Counted from the first letter of the stretch, positions 25,279 to 33,844 are shown. The stretch is 40,974 nt of DNA from an uncultured Ruminococcus sp. (GCA_947176345.1 CAMWQI010000005.1:1-40974); one strand, 5' to 3'. Translations and numbers: made by a program. Notes: a model not told the origin generated them from the letters alone.

Positions 25279-25810
25279 GCTTTTTCACCCTCACTGAAAT
25301 TCCTATTGCACAGACCATTTTCAGTGCGTCAAACAGTACATAAGGTGCTACACACGCACTCAAACCGTACAGAAATGTGCTTTTTGTGACATACATAAAC
25401 CATATTGTTCCGCAAATATAACATACAGCCATGCCGATAATAAGCGAAATGACCTGTACAATAATTTTTTTGCCGACAAATTTTTCTGCAAACCAGTAAA
25501 CCAATGCAAGAAAAAGAAATCCCCATATATAGCCTCCTGTATAAGAAGTAAGGGCGGATATGCCTGCACTGAATCCCGAAAAAACTGGCATTCCGACCGC
25601 ACCAAGCAGAATATACACCAGTATCGAAAAAAAGCCTTTTTTTCCGCCTAAAATATTCATGGTGCAGAATACACCAAAAGTCTGAAATGTAAACGGAATT
25701 GTCGTCGGGACTGAAATCCATGAACAGACAGCCATTACCGCCGAAAACATGGCTATAAGAACCATTTCCCTTGTGCTTAGCATTTTACGTGATACAATAT
25801 TTTCTGACAT
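25265..25810 (-). CDS. bioY: Biotin transporter substrate-binding subunit BioY
   Basis: BioY is the membrane S-component of an ECF importer that captures biotin. The 181-residue protein has six hydrophobic segments, the family motif around TIPFTFQTFGVF, LLGAVGMPVFSGFSAG and TGGYIWGF. It may work with a shared EcfA/A'/T module encoded elsewhere, none of which is in the window. AAAGGAGG supports the ATG at 25810. It has a consensus promoter; no known riboswitch or clear BirA operator was recognised in its short leader. Downstream it overlaps the DUF1284 gene. Confidence 0.94.
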   Translation of the reverse strand: MSENIVSRKMLSTREMVLIAMFSAVMAVCSWISVPTTIPFTFQTFGVFCTMNILGGKKGFFSILVYILLGAVGMPVFSGFSAGISALTSYTGGYIWGFLFLALVYWFAEKFVGKKIIVQVISLIIGMAVCYICGTIWFMYVTKSTFLYGLSACVAPYVLFDALKMVCAIGISVRVKKHVRI

Positions 25811-25839
25811 AAAAAAGTCCTCCTTTATTTTATGGAAAT

Positions 25840-25868
25840 ATTATATCACAGAAAAATCATATTGTCAA
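25840..25868 (-). promoter_or_regulatory. Consensus SigA promoter of bioY
   Basis: The minus strand reads TTGACA, 17 bases, TATAAT, starting about 25 bases after the MocR-like stop codon. Confidence 0.9.
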
Positions 25869-25893
25869 CTATTTTTTTAAATTAAGGTGACAA

Positions 25894-26976
25894 TTATTTT
25901 CCGGCATTTTTCCTGTGGCGTATACGGTTTATGTTGCGTTCAAAGTCACCACTGTTAATCCAGTCGGCAAGGAAATATTGTTCAAGCATAGGAACAGTAC
26001 ACGAATAAAAGCCTGTTTTTTCTCTGTATAACGGGAGAAGATTTTCCGGCAGAAGCATATATCCGGCTCTCATTGAGGGGGCTATTGTTTTTGAAAAAGT
26101 ATTTATATAGATAACTTTGCCGTCTGGACACATTGAAAAAAGCGTTTCCGGAGCTGTACCCGTAAGAATAAATTCGGAGTCATAGTCATCTTCAATGATA
26201 AAAGCGTTTCTGTTTTCAGCCCATTTTATGTATTCGGAACGCCTTTCCGCTGATGTTGTTATATGGCTTGGAAAACTGTTGAAAGGCGTTACATGAAGTA
26301 TTGAAGCATCAGTCCGTGAAAGTTCCTCCGGACATATGCCCTGATTATCCATTTCAAGCATATCACAGACCGCACCGTTTGCAGTATAGACGGCTTTTAT
26401 TTTTTCGTATGAGGGATTTTCAAGGGCTATTATGTGTTCTCTGCCTAACATCTGTATGCATAGTCCGTAAAGATATTCTGCACCTGAACCGATTATAACC
26501 TGCTCCGGTGTGACATTTATATTTCTGCTCCGCATAAGATACAGACTTATTGCCTCACGAAGTTCCGGACAGCCATTATCCTGAGATTTCATTAATACTC
26601 TCTCTCCATAATCAGACAATACTTTCCGCATACGTCCGGCAAATGCTGAAAATGGTATATCTGCCTGCACCGATACATTTTCAGTATTTTTCAGGAGAAC
26701 TTTTCCGCAAGCCATTCCGGACGGGAAACTTCTTTCAGGGCTGTATGTAACATAATGACCACTTCTTTCACGGGTTTCACAGTAATCCTCATCATGCAGA
26801 ACAGCATAGGCGTGTTCGATAGTAACTATACTTACACCACAGTCAAGGGCAAGGGAACGTTTAGAGGGTAGTTTTGAACCATACGGAAATGCTCCGGAAA
26901 TAATCTTGTTTTTAAGTATATTGTAAATCTGCATATATACGGGCGTGGGACTGCTGAAATCAACAGAAATATTCAT
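25894..26976 (-). CDS. MocR/PdxR-like regulator (GntR helix-turn-helix + aminotransferase fold), C-terminally short
   Basis: Residues 1-75 are a GntR-type winged helix domain (PTPVYMQIYNILKNKI, PSKRSLALDCGVS). From about 105 it has an aminotransferase-fold sensor, with HVTPFNSFPSHI, EDDYDSEF and the PLP-binding Lys296 in TFSKTIAPSMRAGY. MocR proteins use PLP to sense amines or amino acids. Most are 450-500 residues; this one stops at 360, just after the NRIRHRK segment, so the small C-terminal subdomain (~100 residues) is missing. The stop is followed directly by the bioY promoter. It could be a truncated pseudogene or a short functional form. Its position suggests, without proof, control of bioY. 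Confidence 0.8.
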   Translation of the reverse strand: MNISVDFSSPTPVYMQIYNILKNKIISGAFPYGSKLPSKRSLALDCGVSIVTIEHAYAVLHDEDYCETRERSGHYVTYSPERSFPSGMACGKVLLKNTENVSVQADIPFSAFAGRMRKVLSDYGERVLMKSQDNGCPELREAISLYLMRSRNINVTPEQVIIGSGAEYLYGLCIQMLGREHIIALENPSYEKIKAVYTANGAVCDMLEMDNQGICPEELSRTDASILHVTPFNSFPSHITTSAERRSEYIKWAENRNAFIIEDDYDSEFILTGTAPETLFSMCPDGKVIYINTFSKTIAPSMRAGYMLLPENLLPLYREKTGFYSCTVPMLEQYFLADWINSGDFERNINRIRHRKNAGK

Positions 26977-27014
26977 TGAAATGACCTCCTTTCCGGAAAA
27001 ATATTATTTTGTAC

Positions 27015-27043
27015 ATTTTAGCATATTTTAGTGATAATGTCAA
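27015..27043 (-). promoter_or_regulatory. SigA-type promoter of the MocR-like gene
   Basis: The minus strand reads TTGACA, 17 bases, TAAAAT, about 40 bases before the start with GGAGG. Confidence 0.82.
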
Positions 27044-27075
27044 TTTAAATATATAAATTTTTCTTACACACAAAC

Positions 27076-27108
27076 ATCTCCCCGCAAAAGAGACTTTTGC
27101 AGGGAGAT
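27076..27108 (-). terminator. Hairpin terminator of the minus-strand sigma operon
   Basis: A 15-bp stem (27076-27090 with 27094-27108, one G-U) with a 3-base loop lies 40 bases after the stop. The downstream T-run is weak (GTTTGTGT). Confidence 0.55.
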
Positions 27109-27147
27109 TTTATAAGGAGGTTGAAGATAGTAGATTGCTGTATATTA

Positions 27148-28521
27148 TCAGGGAGCAATACTGTAGAAATGTTCTGTTTTGCCGTCTGACCATTCAAAGT
27201 CAAAGACAGATATAACAGAATTTCCATTAACTACAGCTTTTGCAATTTCCCCTGTATCAAAATAGAAAGTAATATCATTTTCATTTCTTTCATAAGTGAA
27301 AGTTATTTCAAGATTATCTGTAGCAGTGACATAACTTCCACTCATGGTGTTTTCATGGAAAGTGAATGTTCTTTCGACATCATTTCCGGAGGTACGCCAT
27401 ACACCCTCAATAGAAACTTCTGGCTCTGCAAAGACAGGGGGTTCTGTGCTGAAAGTATATAAATTGTCATAAAACTGTACAGTAAAGTTTCCGCTGTCAT
27501 TTGGATTTATGACTACACCTTTTTTCCAGTTTAAACCGTTTTTTATGTCGCCGAAAGAAAAACTGTTTTCTATAAATTCATAATCAAGAGTTACTACTGT
27601 TCCGTCAATAATACTTCCGTATTTATCAAATGCATATGCCGTAAGTGTTCCGTCGGGTCGGAACTCAAAGCCCATATATTCATCTGTACCGGATATTTCA
27701 ACATAACGCATACCATCAAGAAAAGTCTTTTGTGATTCTGTTACTGTCGGTTCTGTTGTTTCCTGTACAGCCGTAACAGTAGTATTAATGAGCACTACGC
27801 TAGTGACTATAACATCAACGGGCGGTGCGGTTGTAGCCGGCGGATTTGTCACCGGTGGTGCAGTAACTGGTGGTGGGTCGTCTACTACCGGCGTAATGTC
27901 ATCATAAACGTTATTATTTTCACTAATTTCAGATGTAATTTCTATTGGTGAAGTGGTGACCTGTTCAGTAGCTTCCGGAGGTGGTTCTGTAGCGGTAGTC
28001 ATGCCGTACTGTACAGAACCCTCATAACCGTTTATATTGGCATAGTCAAATCCCTCTGCCCTATAGCCTTTGTCTATATACGAACCGGAGACAATTTCCG
28101 TCACCTGAATTTGTTCACTGTTTGCATTGTCAATAAACGGCGGACTTGATATATCAAAATCATCATTATTATTCATGTTCCTGTGGAGAAGTACAACACT
28201 TGTTATACCAACAACCGCTATAAGCATTGCCACTGCTGAACCAGCGTACTTATGCCATGAAATCTTATTATTGTACTGTTCAATACCAGAAACGCTCATT
28301 TCGTCTTCTTCGTCTGAATCATCAATAATTTCAGTTTCTTCTTCGGGTTCTTCATAAACTTCAATATCATCATCCGGCAAACCACTCTTTCTAAGTGACT
28401 GTTTCAGAATACGTTTTTTTGCGTTTTCATCAAGTGCCGGATAGTTCTTTGCTATTTCCTCAACAGACGAGTCGTCAAGATTATTGAGCCGTTCCATAAA
28501 ATCTTTTTCATTTTCGTTCAT
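27148..28521 (-). CDS. Membrane-anchored putative anti-sigma factor with extracellular beta domains
   Basis: The 457-residue single-pass protein has a cytoplasmic N-terminus (1-90, helix-rich then highly acidic), one membrane helix (92-112), a Thr/Pro-rich stalk with APPVTNPPATTAPPV, and two C-terminal domains of about 85 residues each starting near MRYVEISGTDEYMGFEF and VSIEGVWRTSGNDVERTF, resembling bacterial lipocalin-like/DUF5640 modules. Its start overlaps the ECF sigma stop by four bases (ATGA), so it likely binds and controls that sigma. There is no canonical zinc anti-sigma (ZAS) motif, so the anti-sigma role rests on context and topology. Confidence 0.68.
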   Translation of the reverse strand: MNENEKDFMERLNNLDDSSVEEIAKNYPALDENAKKRILKQSLRKSGLPDDDIEVYEEPEEETEIIDDSDEEDEMSVSGIEQYNNKISWHKYAGSAVAMLIAVVGITSVVLLHRNMNNNDDFDISSPPFIDNANSEQIQVTEIVSGSYIDKGYRAEGFDYANINGYEGSVQYGMTTATEPPPEATEQVTTSPIEITSEISENNNVYDDITPVVDDPPPVTAPPVTNPPATTAPPVDVIVTSVVLINTTVTAVQETTEPTVTESQKTFLDGMRYVEISGTDEYMGFEFRPDGTLTAYAFDKYGSIIDGTVVTLDYEFIENSFSFGDIKNGLNWKKGVVINPNDSGNFTVQFYDNLYTFSTEPPVFAEPEVSIEGVWRTSGNDVERTFTFHENTMSGSYVTATDNLEITFTYERNENDITFYFDTGEIAKAVVNGNSVISVFDFEWSDGKTEHFYSIAP

Positions 28522-29081
28522 AACTCTTCCTCATTTTCCAGTATTTTCCTTATTTTTTTTCTTGCACGGATACTTCTTTTCTGCACCGCACCTGATGTCA
28601 TGTCCAGCCGGCGTGCAATTTGACTGACTTTCTGATTATAGAAATACTGATATATTATTATCGAACTGTCGGGTTCACCGAGTGAGCGGACAACCTCCCA
28701 CAGTCTTTCACGGAAAATATGATTTCCGGCTTCCTCTTCCGTGTTGCTGTCGGAGGGCGGAAGAGATATATTCTCATCATCTGTATCAAGAGATATATTG
28801 TTGTGTCCGACAAGCCGTCTGAAAGCGTCAATAGCCCTGTATTTTGCGACTGTACTTATGTAGGATTTAAGACTTCCCGTATCAGATGAAAAATTTCCGG
28901 CATTCCGGAGGAACTCAACCATAATATCGCTGACACAGTCTTCTATATCTTCCCTTGTGCCATAACTGCCTAATTTGTTGAAAACTATCGCATATATAAG
29001 ATTTCCGTATTGTTCAATAAGATATTCATAAGCATCTTTGGGGGAGCTTGATAATAACTGCTCCCATTCCGAATCGCTCAT
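28518..29081 (-). CDS. ECF-type RNA polymerase sigma factor
   Basis: The 187-residue sigma factor has region 2 at about 18-90 (YLIEQYGNLIYAIVFNKLG, DIEDCVSDIMVEFL, YISTVAKYRAIDAFRR) and region 4 at about 125-180 with a helix-turn-helix (VSQIARRLDMTSGAVQKRSIRARKKI). It lacks regions 1 and 3, the ECF layout. AGGGGTG precedes the ATG. It is coupled to the membrane protein downstream and divergent from another sigma factor gene. The promoter set it recognises is unknown; autoregulation is common in the class. Confidence 0.9.
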   Translation of the reverse strand: MSDSEWEQLLSSSPKDAYEYLIEQYGNLIYAIVFNKLGSYGTREDIEDCVSDIMVEFLRNAGNFSSDTGSLKSYISTVAKYRAIDAFRRLVGHNNISLDTDDENISLPPSDSNTEEEAGNHIFRERLWEVVRSLGEPDSSIIIYQYFYNQKVSQIARRLDMTSGAVQKRSIRARKKIRKILENEEEL

Positions 29082-29204
29082 TTTTTCACCCCTGTAATTT
29101 TTTCATGTTCATATGTCTTTATGTAAGTATATTCGTTGTATACAATTAAAAAGGGACACATGAAATTAAATTTTATTTTTTAAATAAATTCTGACCCTGT
29201 TATT

Positions 29205-29234
29205 ATTGTACCATGTTTTCATGTATCTTGACAA
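29205..29234 (-). promoter_or_regulatory. Possible promoter of the minus-strand sigma operon
   Basis: The minus strand reads TTGTCA, 18 bases, TACAAT. The -35 box overlaps a plus-strand TTGACA (29228-29233) facing the other sigma gene, where the matching -10 (TACAAA) is poor. Confidence 0.45.
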
Positions 29235-29335
29235 CACAAAACAATAAGTTTACAAAAAGTTCATAATTTATCTGTCACAAATGCCCTGTAAGATGTGTTA
29301 TATTATACAGGACGTCCACGAAAGAGGTGATTTAT

Positions 29336-29872
29336 ATGACACCGGAAGCTTCCGACAAAATAAAAGCCATCTATGAACTATATGAACAGCCTATGTACAG
29401 AATCGCTTTTGCTGTACTCAAAAACCCCGAACTTGCCGAAGATGCAGTTTCTGATGCATTCGTGAGGATAATTGACCGGCTAAAAAAAATAAAAGCTCCG
29501 GAAAGCGATAAAACAAAGGCTTATATAGTAAAAATCATAAAAAGCACATCTATAAATATTTACAGAAAAAACAAACGTGCGCTCACACGTGAAACTGCTA
29601 TTGACGATTCTGTAATGCAGATTTCAGACAGTTCACAAAATATAGAAGAAAACGTCATGGCACGCATGGAAAATCAGAACAGAAGAAATTTATTAAATAA
29701 ACTGGACAACACAGACCGCACTATAATTACTTTGCGGTATGGAAATGACCTCTCATGGAAAGAAGTAGCTGAACGCACTTCAATGACGGAATCAACCGCA
29801 CGGAAACGCTTTGAACGTGCAAAGAAAAAATTACTCGGCATGAAAGGGGATATGTCTGATGAAAAATTATAG
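29336..29872 (+). CDS. ECF-type RNA polymerase sigma factor (plus-strand module)
   Basis: The 178-residue sigma factor has region 2 (YEQPMYRIAFAVLKNPELAEDAVSDAFVRI near residues 16-45, shown here in part: PELAEDAVSDAFVRI) and region 4 with a helix-turn-helix around SWKEVAERTSMTESTARKR. It differs substantially from the minus-strand sigma. The start chosen is ATG 29336 since AGAGGTGA lies just ahead; the GTG at 29327 is inside that site. Its last 14 bases overlap the membrane protein gene, so the pair is coupled. Confidence 0.9.
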   Translation: MTPEASDKIKAIYELYEQPMYRIAFAVLKNPELAEDAVSDAFVRIIDRLKKIKAPESDKTKAYIVKIIKSTSINIYRKNKRALTRETAIDDSVMQISDSSQNIEENVMARMENQNRRNLLNKLDNTDRTIITLRYGNDLSWKEVAERTSMTESTARKRFERAKKKLLGMKGDMSDEKL

Positions 29873-31808
29873 ACTGCCGGACAATGACGAATGGGATAAA
29901 ATCGTTGACGAGGCGTTTTCGTCAGACGAGATACACACATTCTCTGAAAATTATAAAATGAAAAAGTATTCGGGTTATCCGGTACGGAAAGGAAGCACTA
30001 TGAAAAAAAATAATCTGCTTATGAATCTCACTGTTATTGCGACAGCCCTTGCGGTTGTAGCAGTACCGACTGGTGTATATATCGCCAACAATATGACGGA
30101 AACCAAATCGGCTACACAGTCCGCACAGGAAGAACAGTTAATCGAAAAAACGGCATCATCGGTGGCAGAAAAAGAAAATGACAAAATCTATGACATTGAA
30201 TTCGGCTGGTTACCGGAGGACTTTGAATATAATAATGAAGAATCTTATACTTATTTTACAAATCCCGATAAAGACAAAATTTTTATGATATCATCATTTG
30301 TAAAAAATCTTTCCGGCGAAAAAACTGAAAACGGCAAGGCATTAACTGTACGTGACGAATATGATACTGACGATAAAACTATTGAAATAAGATATAGTGA
30401 TAATTATGTTGAAAACTCAGAAGATAAAGACACTACTAATTACGGACGTGTAGCAACAATATATTTTAAAGATACTCCGTATGAACTTGAACTGTTGGTA
30501 ACCGACGACATCACACAGGACGATTTCAAAAAAATTCTCGAAAATGTAAAGCTTGTTGAAAGCGATACCGAAACAGCTGAAATATATCAGGGTGAAACGG
30601 TTACAGAAACTGAAATGATTATCACAGACGGCAAAGACGACGGAGAAGTCAACGAGGGTATACACCAGTTTACAGAAGACGACATCGACTATGACACAAT
30701 CTATGATGTTGCATACTGCTGGTTGCCGGAGGGTCTTGAATATCAGAGGCAGGATAGTCCTTATGGAGGAAAATTTCATAACTGGAATACTAATGACGGT
30801 ATGACACCTATGTTTACAAAAGTTCCAGAAGGTGTAACATATTATGAAGACACCGGAAATCCGGAAATAGAAACTACAAAAGACGAATGGTTACTTGACG
30901 GCAAAACCGTTTCAATATATTACAGAAGCACTTATATACCCAACAATCCGGAACTTGATTTTGGACGTATAGCATTTATATATTTTGACAATACGCCGTA
31001 TGTACTTAAATTATACGTAACTGATGGCATTTCAGAAGAAGATTTCAGAAAGATTATTGATAATGTAAAGCTTGTACCATCCGAGGGTGAAACAGCCGGA
31101 ATATATACACCACCTCAGAACGAACGGGAAAACACAGAATTTACAGCAGGCTCTTATGAACGTTTAGGCGTACCAGTAGAGAAAAGTACCATAGTACAGG
31201 TTGGTGAAGAAGTCCATGAAAAAAGTCCGGACGTATGGGGAGAAGTTTCAGCTAAAGTAACCGGCGTGCGTTTCGACGATGATTTCAACGGACTTACAAC
31301 CGACGGTATAGGCTGGGAATCTGATTACAGCGAGTATCTCAATGAAGATGGCAAACTTATTGAAAATGTCCGTACATGGCACAATAACAACAACAGCGAA
31401 GAAGAATTTGAACCGGAAACAGTACCGGTCAGCATTATGACGGTATCAATCACTTACACAAACAACGGTACAGAACCACTGGTTAGCGATTATTGTGTAT
31501 GCCCGACTTTACAGACTATATACGACGAATATTTCTTTATGCCACGCATTTACAATATAATGCAAATGCAAACAAAAGAACAATCACATAATTCTTATGG
31601 TTATACTGATACTTTCAGATACCTTGAAACTGATGATATGCACTTCTCATTCAGCTGTCCGCAACAAGCAAGCAAAAACAACATTCACCTTGAAGCAGGC
31701 GAATCTACAGAAGTAACACTTGCATTTATAGTTGAAGACAAATTCCGTGACAACCTCTATCTTTCCATGAACGACAACGGGTTTGTTGACCTCTCCAATA
31801 TAGAATAA
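29859..31808 (+). CDS. Membrane-anchored putative anti-sigma factor with duplicated DUF4367-like domains
   Basis: The 649-residue protein has a ~50-residue cytoplasmic head, one membrane helix (about 54-75), then a large outer part. Two tandem repeats of ~130 residues are visible: repeat 1 (about 108-240: YDIEFGWLPEDFEY ... GRVATIYFKDTPYELELLVTDDITQDDFKKILENVKLV, in fragments) and repeat 2 (about 275-420: YDVAYCWLPEGLEY, GRIAFIYFDNTPYVLKLYV, DFRKIIDNVKLVPS), matching DUF4367-like domains. The last 220 residues form another beta-rich domain resembling DUF4352 (VSITYTNNGTEPL). Coupling to the ECF sigma gene implies an anti-sigma sensor; ligand unknown. A strong terminator follows. Confidence 0.7.
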   Translation: MKNYRLPDNDEWDKIVDEAFSSDEIHTFSENYKMKKYSGYPVRKGSTMKKNNLLMNLTVIATALAVVAVPTGVYIANNMTETKSATQSAQEEQLIEKTASSVAEKENDKIYDIEFGWLPEDFEYNNEESYTYFTNPDKDKIFMISSFVKNLSGEKTENGKALTVRDEYDTDDKTIEIRYSDNYVENSEDKDTTNYGRVATIYFKDTPYELELLVTDDITQDDFKKILENVKLVESDTETAEIYQGETVTETEMIITDGKDDGEVNEGIHQFTEDDIDYDTIYDVAYCWLPEGLEYQRQDSPYGGKFHNWNTNDGMTPMFTKVPEGVTYYEDTGNPEIETTKDEWLLDGKTVSIYYRSTYIPNNPELDFGRIAFIYFDNTPYVLKLYVTDGISEEDFRKIIDNVKLVPSEGETAGIYTPPQNERENTEFTAGSYERLGVPVEKSTIVQVGEEVHEKSPDVWGEVSAKVTGVRFDDDFNGLTTDGIGWESDYSEYLNEDGKLIENVRTWHNNNNSEEEFEPETVPVSIMTVSITYTNNGTEPLVSDYCVCPTLQTIYDEYFFMPRIYNIMQMQTKEQSHNSYGYTDTFRYLETDDMHFSFSCPQQASKNNIHLEAGESTEVTLAFIVEDKFRDNLYLSMNDNGFVDLSNIE

Positions 31809-31822
31809 ACCTCCTTATAAAG

Positions 31823-31850
31823 AAACTCCCTGTAAAAAGGGAGTTTTTTT
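31823..31850 (+). terminator. Terminator of the plus-strand sigma operon, also usable by the converging MATE gene
   Basis: AAACTCCCT/AGGGAGTTT (9 bp, 6-base loop) is followed by TTTT on the plus strand; on the minus strand it is followed by CTTTAT. Confidence 0.9.
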
Positions 31851-31856
31851 ATGTAA

Positions 31857-33215
31857 TCAAACTTTTATTTTTTCGTGAATTATGTTTTTATGTGAGGCTT
31901 TTTTCACGCATACTATGCACATTATAGCACAGTAAAGCATTGCAACAATCCACGCTGCCTGGTCTGTATAGCATATAGCTGTGAAACCGTATTCAGCAAC
32001 AAATTTCCTGCTGACAAATATTCTTGCAAACATTTCCAGTACACCGGAAAATATAGCCAGTCCCGAAAATCCTATACCCTGTATGCTCATACGACAGGTA
32101 TTTAAAATTCCTAGTGACCAGAAGAAATATCCGACACATTTCATGTACTTGCCACAGGCATCAAGTACGACTGTTTCTGAACTGTCAAGAAACATCAGTG
32201 ACAACGAACGTCCACAGAAAATAAGTACAATTCCTATTATCAGTCCGTAAGCCGTATTTATCGCCGTACCTCTAATAATGCCTTTTTTTACCCTGTCGGT
32301 ATTTCCAGCACCTAAATTCTGACTGCTGAATACAGATACACCGGTTGCTATCGCATCAAACGGACACAATGTAAGCTGTTTGAGTTTTGAAGTCACTGCA
32401 AATGCCGATATATAAATATCTTCAAGGGAGTTATTGGCAGACTGCATAACCATTGCACCTATAGCCGTTATTGAATACTGCAAGCCCATAGGAACACCCA
32501 TTATTAAAAGTTCCCTTAAAGCATAACTGTTGAATTTGCATATATCTTTAGTGAATTTCAGCAAAGGATATTTTTTCTGAATCACTACAAAACAAGCAAT
32601 TCCACTGCAAGCCTGTGCTATAATCGTAGCAAGTGCCGCACCCGCACACCCTAACGGTATAATCACTATAAAAGTAAAGTCCAGTATTATATTCAGCACT
32701 GCCGATACCGCAAGGAATATAAAAGGTGTTTTGCTGTCACCGATTGCACGGAGCATACTGGAAAGAAGATTATAAAAAAGTGTGAAAGGTATTCCGGCAA
32801 GAATAATGAAAAGATATGTATATGCATCTTTTCGGATATTGCCTGTGACTTTCATAATATCAATTATATTACCGCACAAAAGACACGTGATAGCTGTCAA
32901 CATTACCGCAAAAAATCCGGTAAGCAGATACGAATGAAAAACCGTACTTCTTAATCTGTCGGGTTGTCTTGCGCCGAAATATTTAGCCATAGGTATACCG
33001 AAACCGGCACAAGTTCCGATACAGAAACCAAGTACAAGAAATTGCACACTACTTGATGCTCCGACTGCTGCTAAAGCGTCCGCACCAAGTACACGCCCGA
33101 CTATCGCTGCATCAATCATATTGTAAGCCTGTTGAAGAATATTTCCCAGAAGTAAGGGCAATGAAAATCCAAGAATGAGTTTTACCGGACTGCCCTCTGT
33201 CATGCTTTTGGTCAT
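31857..33215 (-). CDS. MATE-family efflux transporter (second copy, different subfamily)
   Basis: The 452-residue, 12-segment membrane protein is of the MATE type, with LGFSLPLLLGNILQQAYNMIDAAIVGRVLG at the start (in pieces: LPLLLGNILQQAYNMIDA), GFGIPMAKYFGARQPDRL, and a C-terminal half with VFSSQNLGAGNTDRVKKG. The C-terminus is basic. It is unlike the MATE at 21050 (different loops and motifs). GGAG lies twelve bases before the ATG. Substrate unknown. It has its own promoter and shares the terminator with the sigma operon. Confidence 0.92.
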   Translation of the reverse strand: MTKSMTEGSPVKLILGFSLPLLLGNILQQAYNMIDAAIVGRVLGADALAAVGASSSVQFLVLGFCIGTCAGFGIPMAKYFGARQPDRLRSTVFHSYLLTGFFAVMLTAITCLLCGNIIDIMKVTGNIRKDAYTYLFIILAGIPFTLFYNLLSSMLRAIGDSKTPFIFLAVSAVLNIILDFTFIVIIPLGCAGAALATIIAQACSGIACFVVIQKKYPLLKFTKDICKFNSYALRELLIMGVPMGLQYSITAIGAMVMQSANNSLEDIYISAFAVTSKLKQLTLCPFDAIATGVSVFSSQNLGAGNTDRVKKGIIRGTAINTAYGLIIGIVLIFCGRSLSLMFLDSSETVVLDACGKYMKCVGYFFWSLGILNTCRMSIQGIGFSGLAIFSGVLEMFARIFVSRKFVAEYGFTAICYTDQAAWIVAMLYCAIMCIVCVKKASHKNIIHEKIKV

Positions 33216-33242
33216 GTTGACATCAACTCCTTTGCGAATAGC

Positions 33243-33271
33243 ATTTTAGCACTTTTTTCAGGAGATGTCAA
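33243..33271 (-). promoter_or_regulatory. SigA-type promoter of the second MATE gene
   Basis: The minus strand reads TTGACA, 17 bases, TAAAAT. Confidence 0.82.
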
Positions 33272-33295
33272 GAATTTTTATAAAAAATTTCTGAC

Positions 33296-33318
33296 AAAAA
33301 AAGGACTGTTGAAAGTCC
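33296..33318 (-). terminator. Terminator of the 127-residue protein gene
   Basis: On the minus strand GGACT/AGTCC with a 6-base loop is followed by seven T, 20 bases after the stop. Confidence 0.75.
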
Positions 33319-33337
33319 CTTTTTTATACAAAATTTG

Positions 33338-33721
33338 TTATGAAATATAATAAGTAAAGCAATCAATATTTTCATGATTGAAACAAGGCTGAAAACCATC
33401 ACTATCGCTACCAATCCAGCCCCCGTATTCTTGCATTAACATTTTTATATGAGGCAATATAAAATCAAAACTACTCAAATGAGAGGAAATGCAAAAAACC
33501 GACTGAATTTTATTCCTGTCAAAAAATTTTTTATCTTCGGATTCATAAAAATCTTCAAGTTTCATGCAAAACCATTCTGCCATAATATCATATGAATATT
33601 CAATCTGCAAAACGTCCGCTGATTCAGGAATAAAAATACTCTTAACATTTACTTCCCTTGCAACTTCAGCAATATCATTTATATTGATTTTTTTACCAGT
33701 CATATAAAAAATATCGTCCAT
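33338..33721 (-). CDS. Uncharacterised 127-residue protein
   Basis: I do not recognise this protein. It has no signal peptide or membrane segment, an aromatic-rich centre (AEWFCMKLEDFYE) and a C-terminal YGGWIGSDSDGFQPCF segment. Such small acidic proteins with a conserved GGW patch are often immunity proteins of polymorphic toxins, but no toxin gene is present, so this is a guess. The ATG at 33721 follows CAGGG. Codon use and AT richness look somewhat different from the neighbours. It lies directly downstream, on the same strand, of the IS605-like element and ends at its own terminator. The element may have landed upstream of it. Confidence 0.65.
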   Translation of the reverse strand: MDDIFYMTGKKININDIAEVAREVNVKSIFIPESADVLQIEYSYDIMAEWFCMKLEDFYESEDKKFFDRNKIQSVFCISSHLSSFDFILPHIKMLMQEYGGWIGSDSDGFQPCFNHENIDCFTYYIS

Positions 33722-33782
33722 ATAATACCCTGATAGTTTTGATTGAATAAATAATTTATTATATCAGCTTATTAGTGAACCT

Positions 33783-33804
33783 CCCCCACCTATAGAGGTG
33801 GGGG
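33783..33804 (-). repeat. Right-end hairpin of the IS605-like element
   Basis: A 9-bp perfect stem with an ATAG loop (plus strand) precedes AGGTTCAC; in TnpB systems this region is the 3' end of the omega RNA scaffold, next to the guide. Confidence 0.75.
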
Positions 33805-33844
33805 CTTCGTAAGAAGATTGGTATTTAAGTTTTAACCTGAAAAA

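Noticed and set aside
25811..25893. Biotin or other riboswitch before bioY
   Set aside because: The leader is about 25 bases from promoter to ribosome binding site, too short for a riboswitch.
21050..33215. The two MATE transporters as a recent duplication
   Set aside because: Their N-terminal motifs and loops differ strongly, which fits separate subfamilies.
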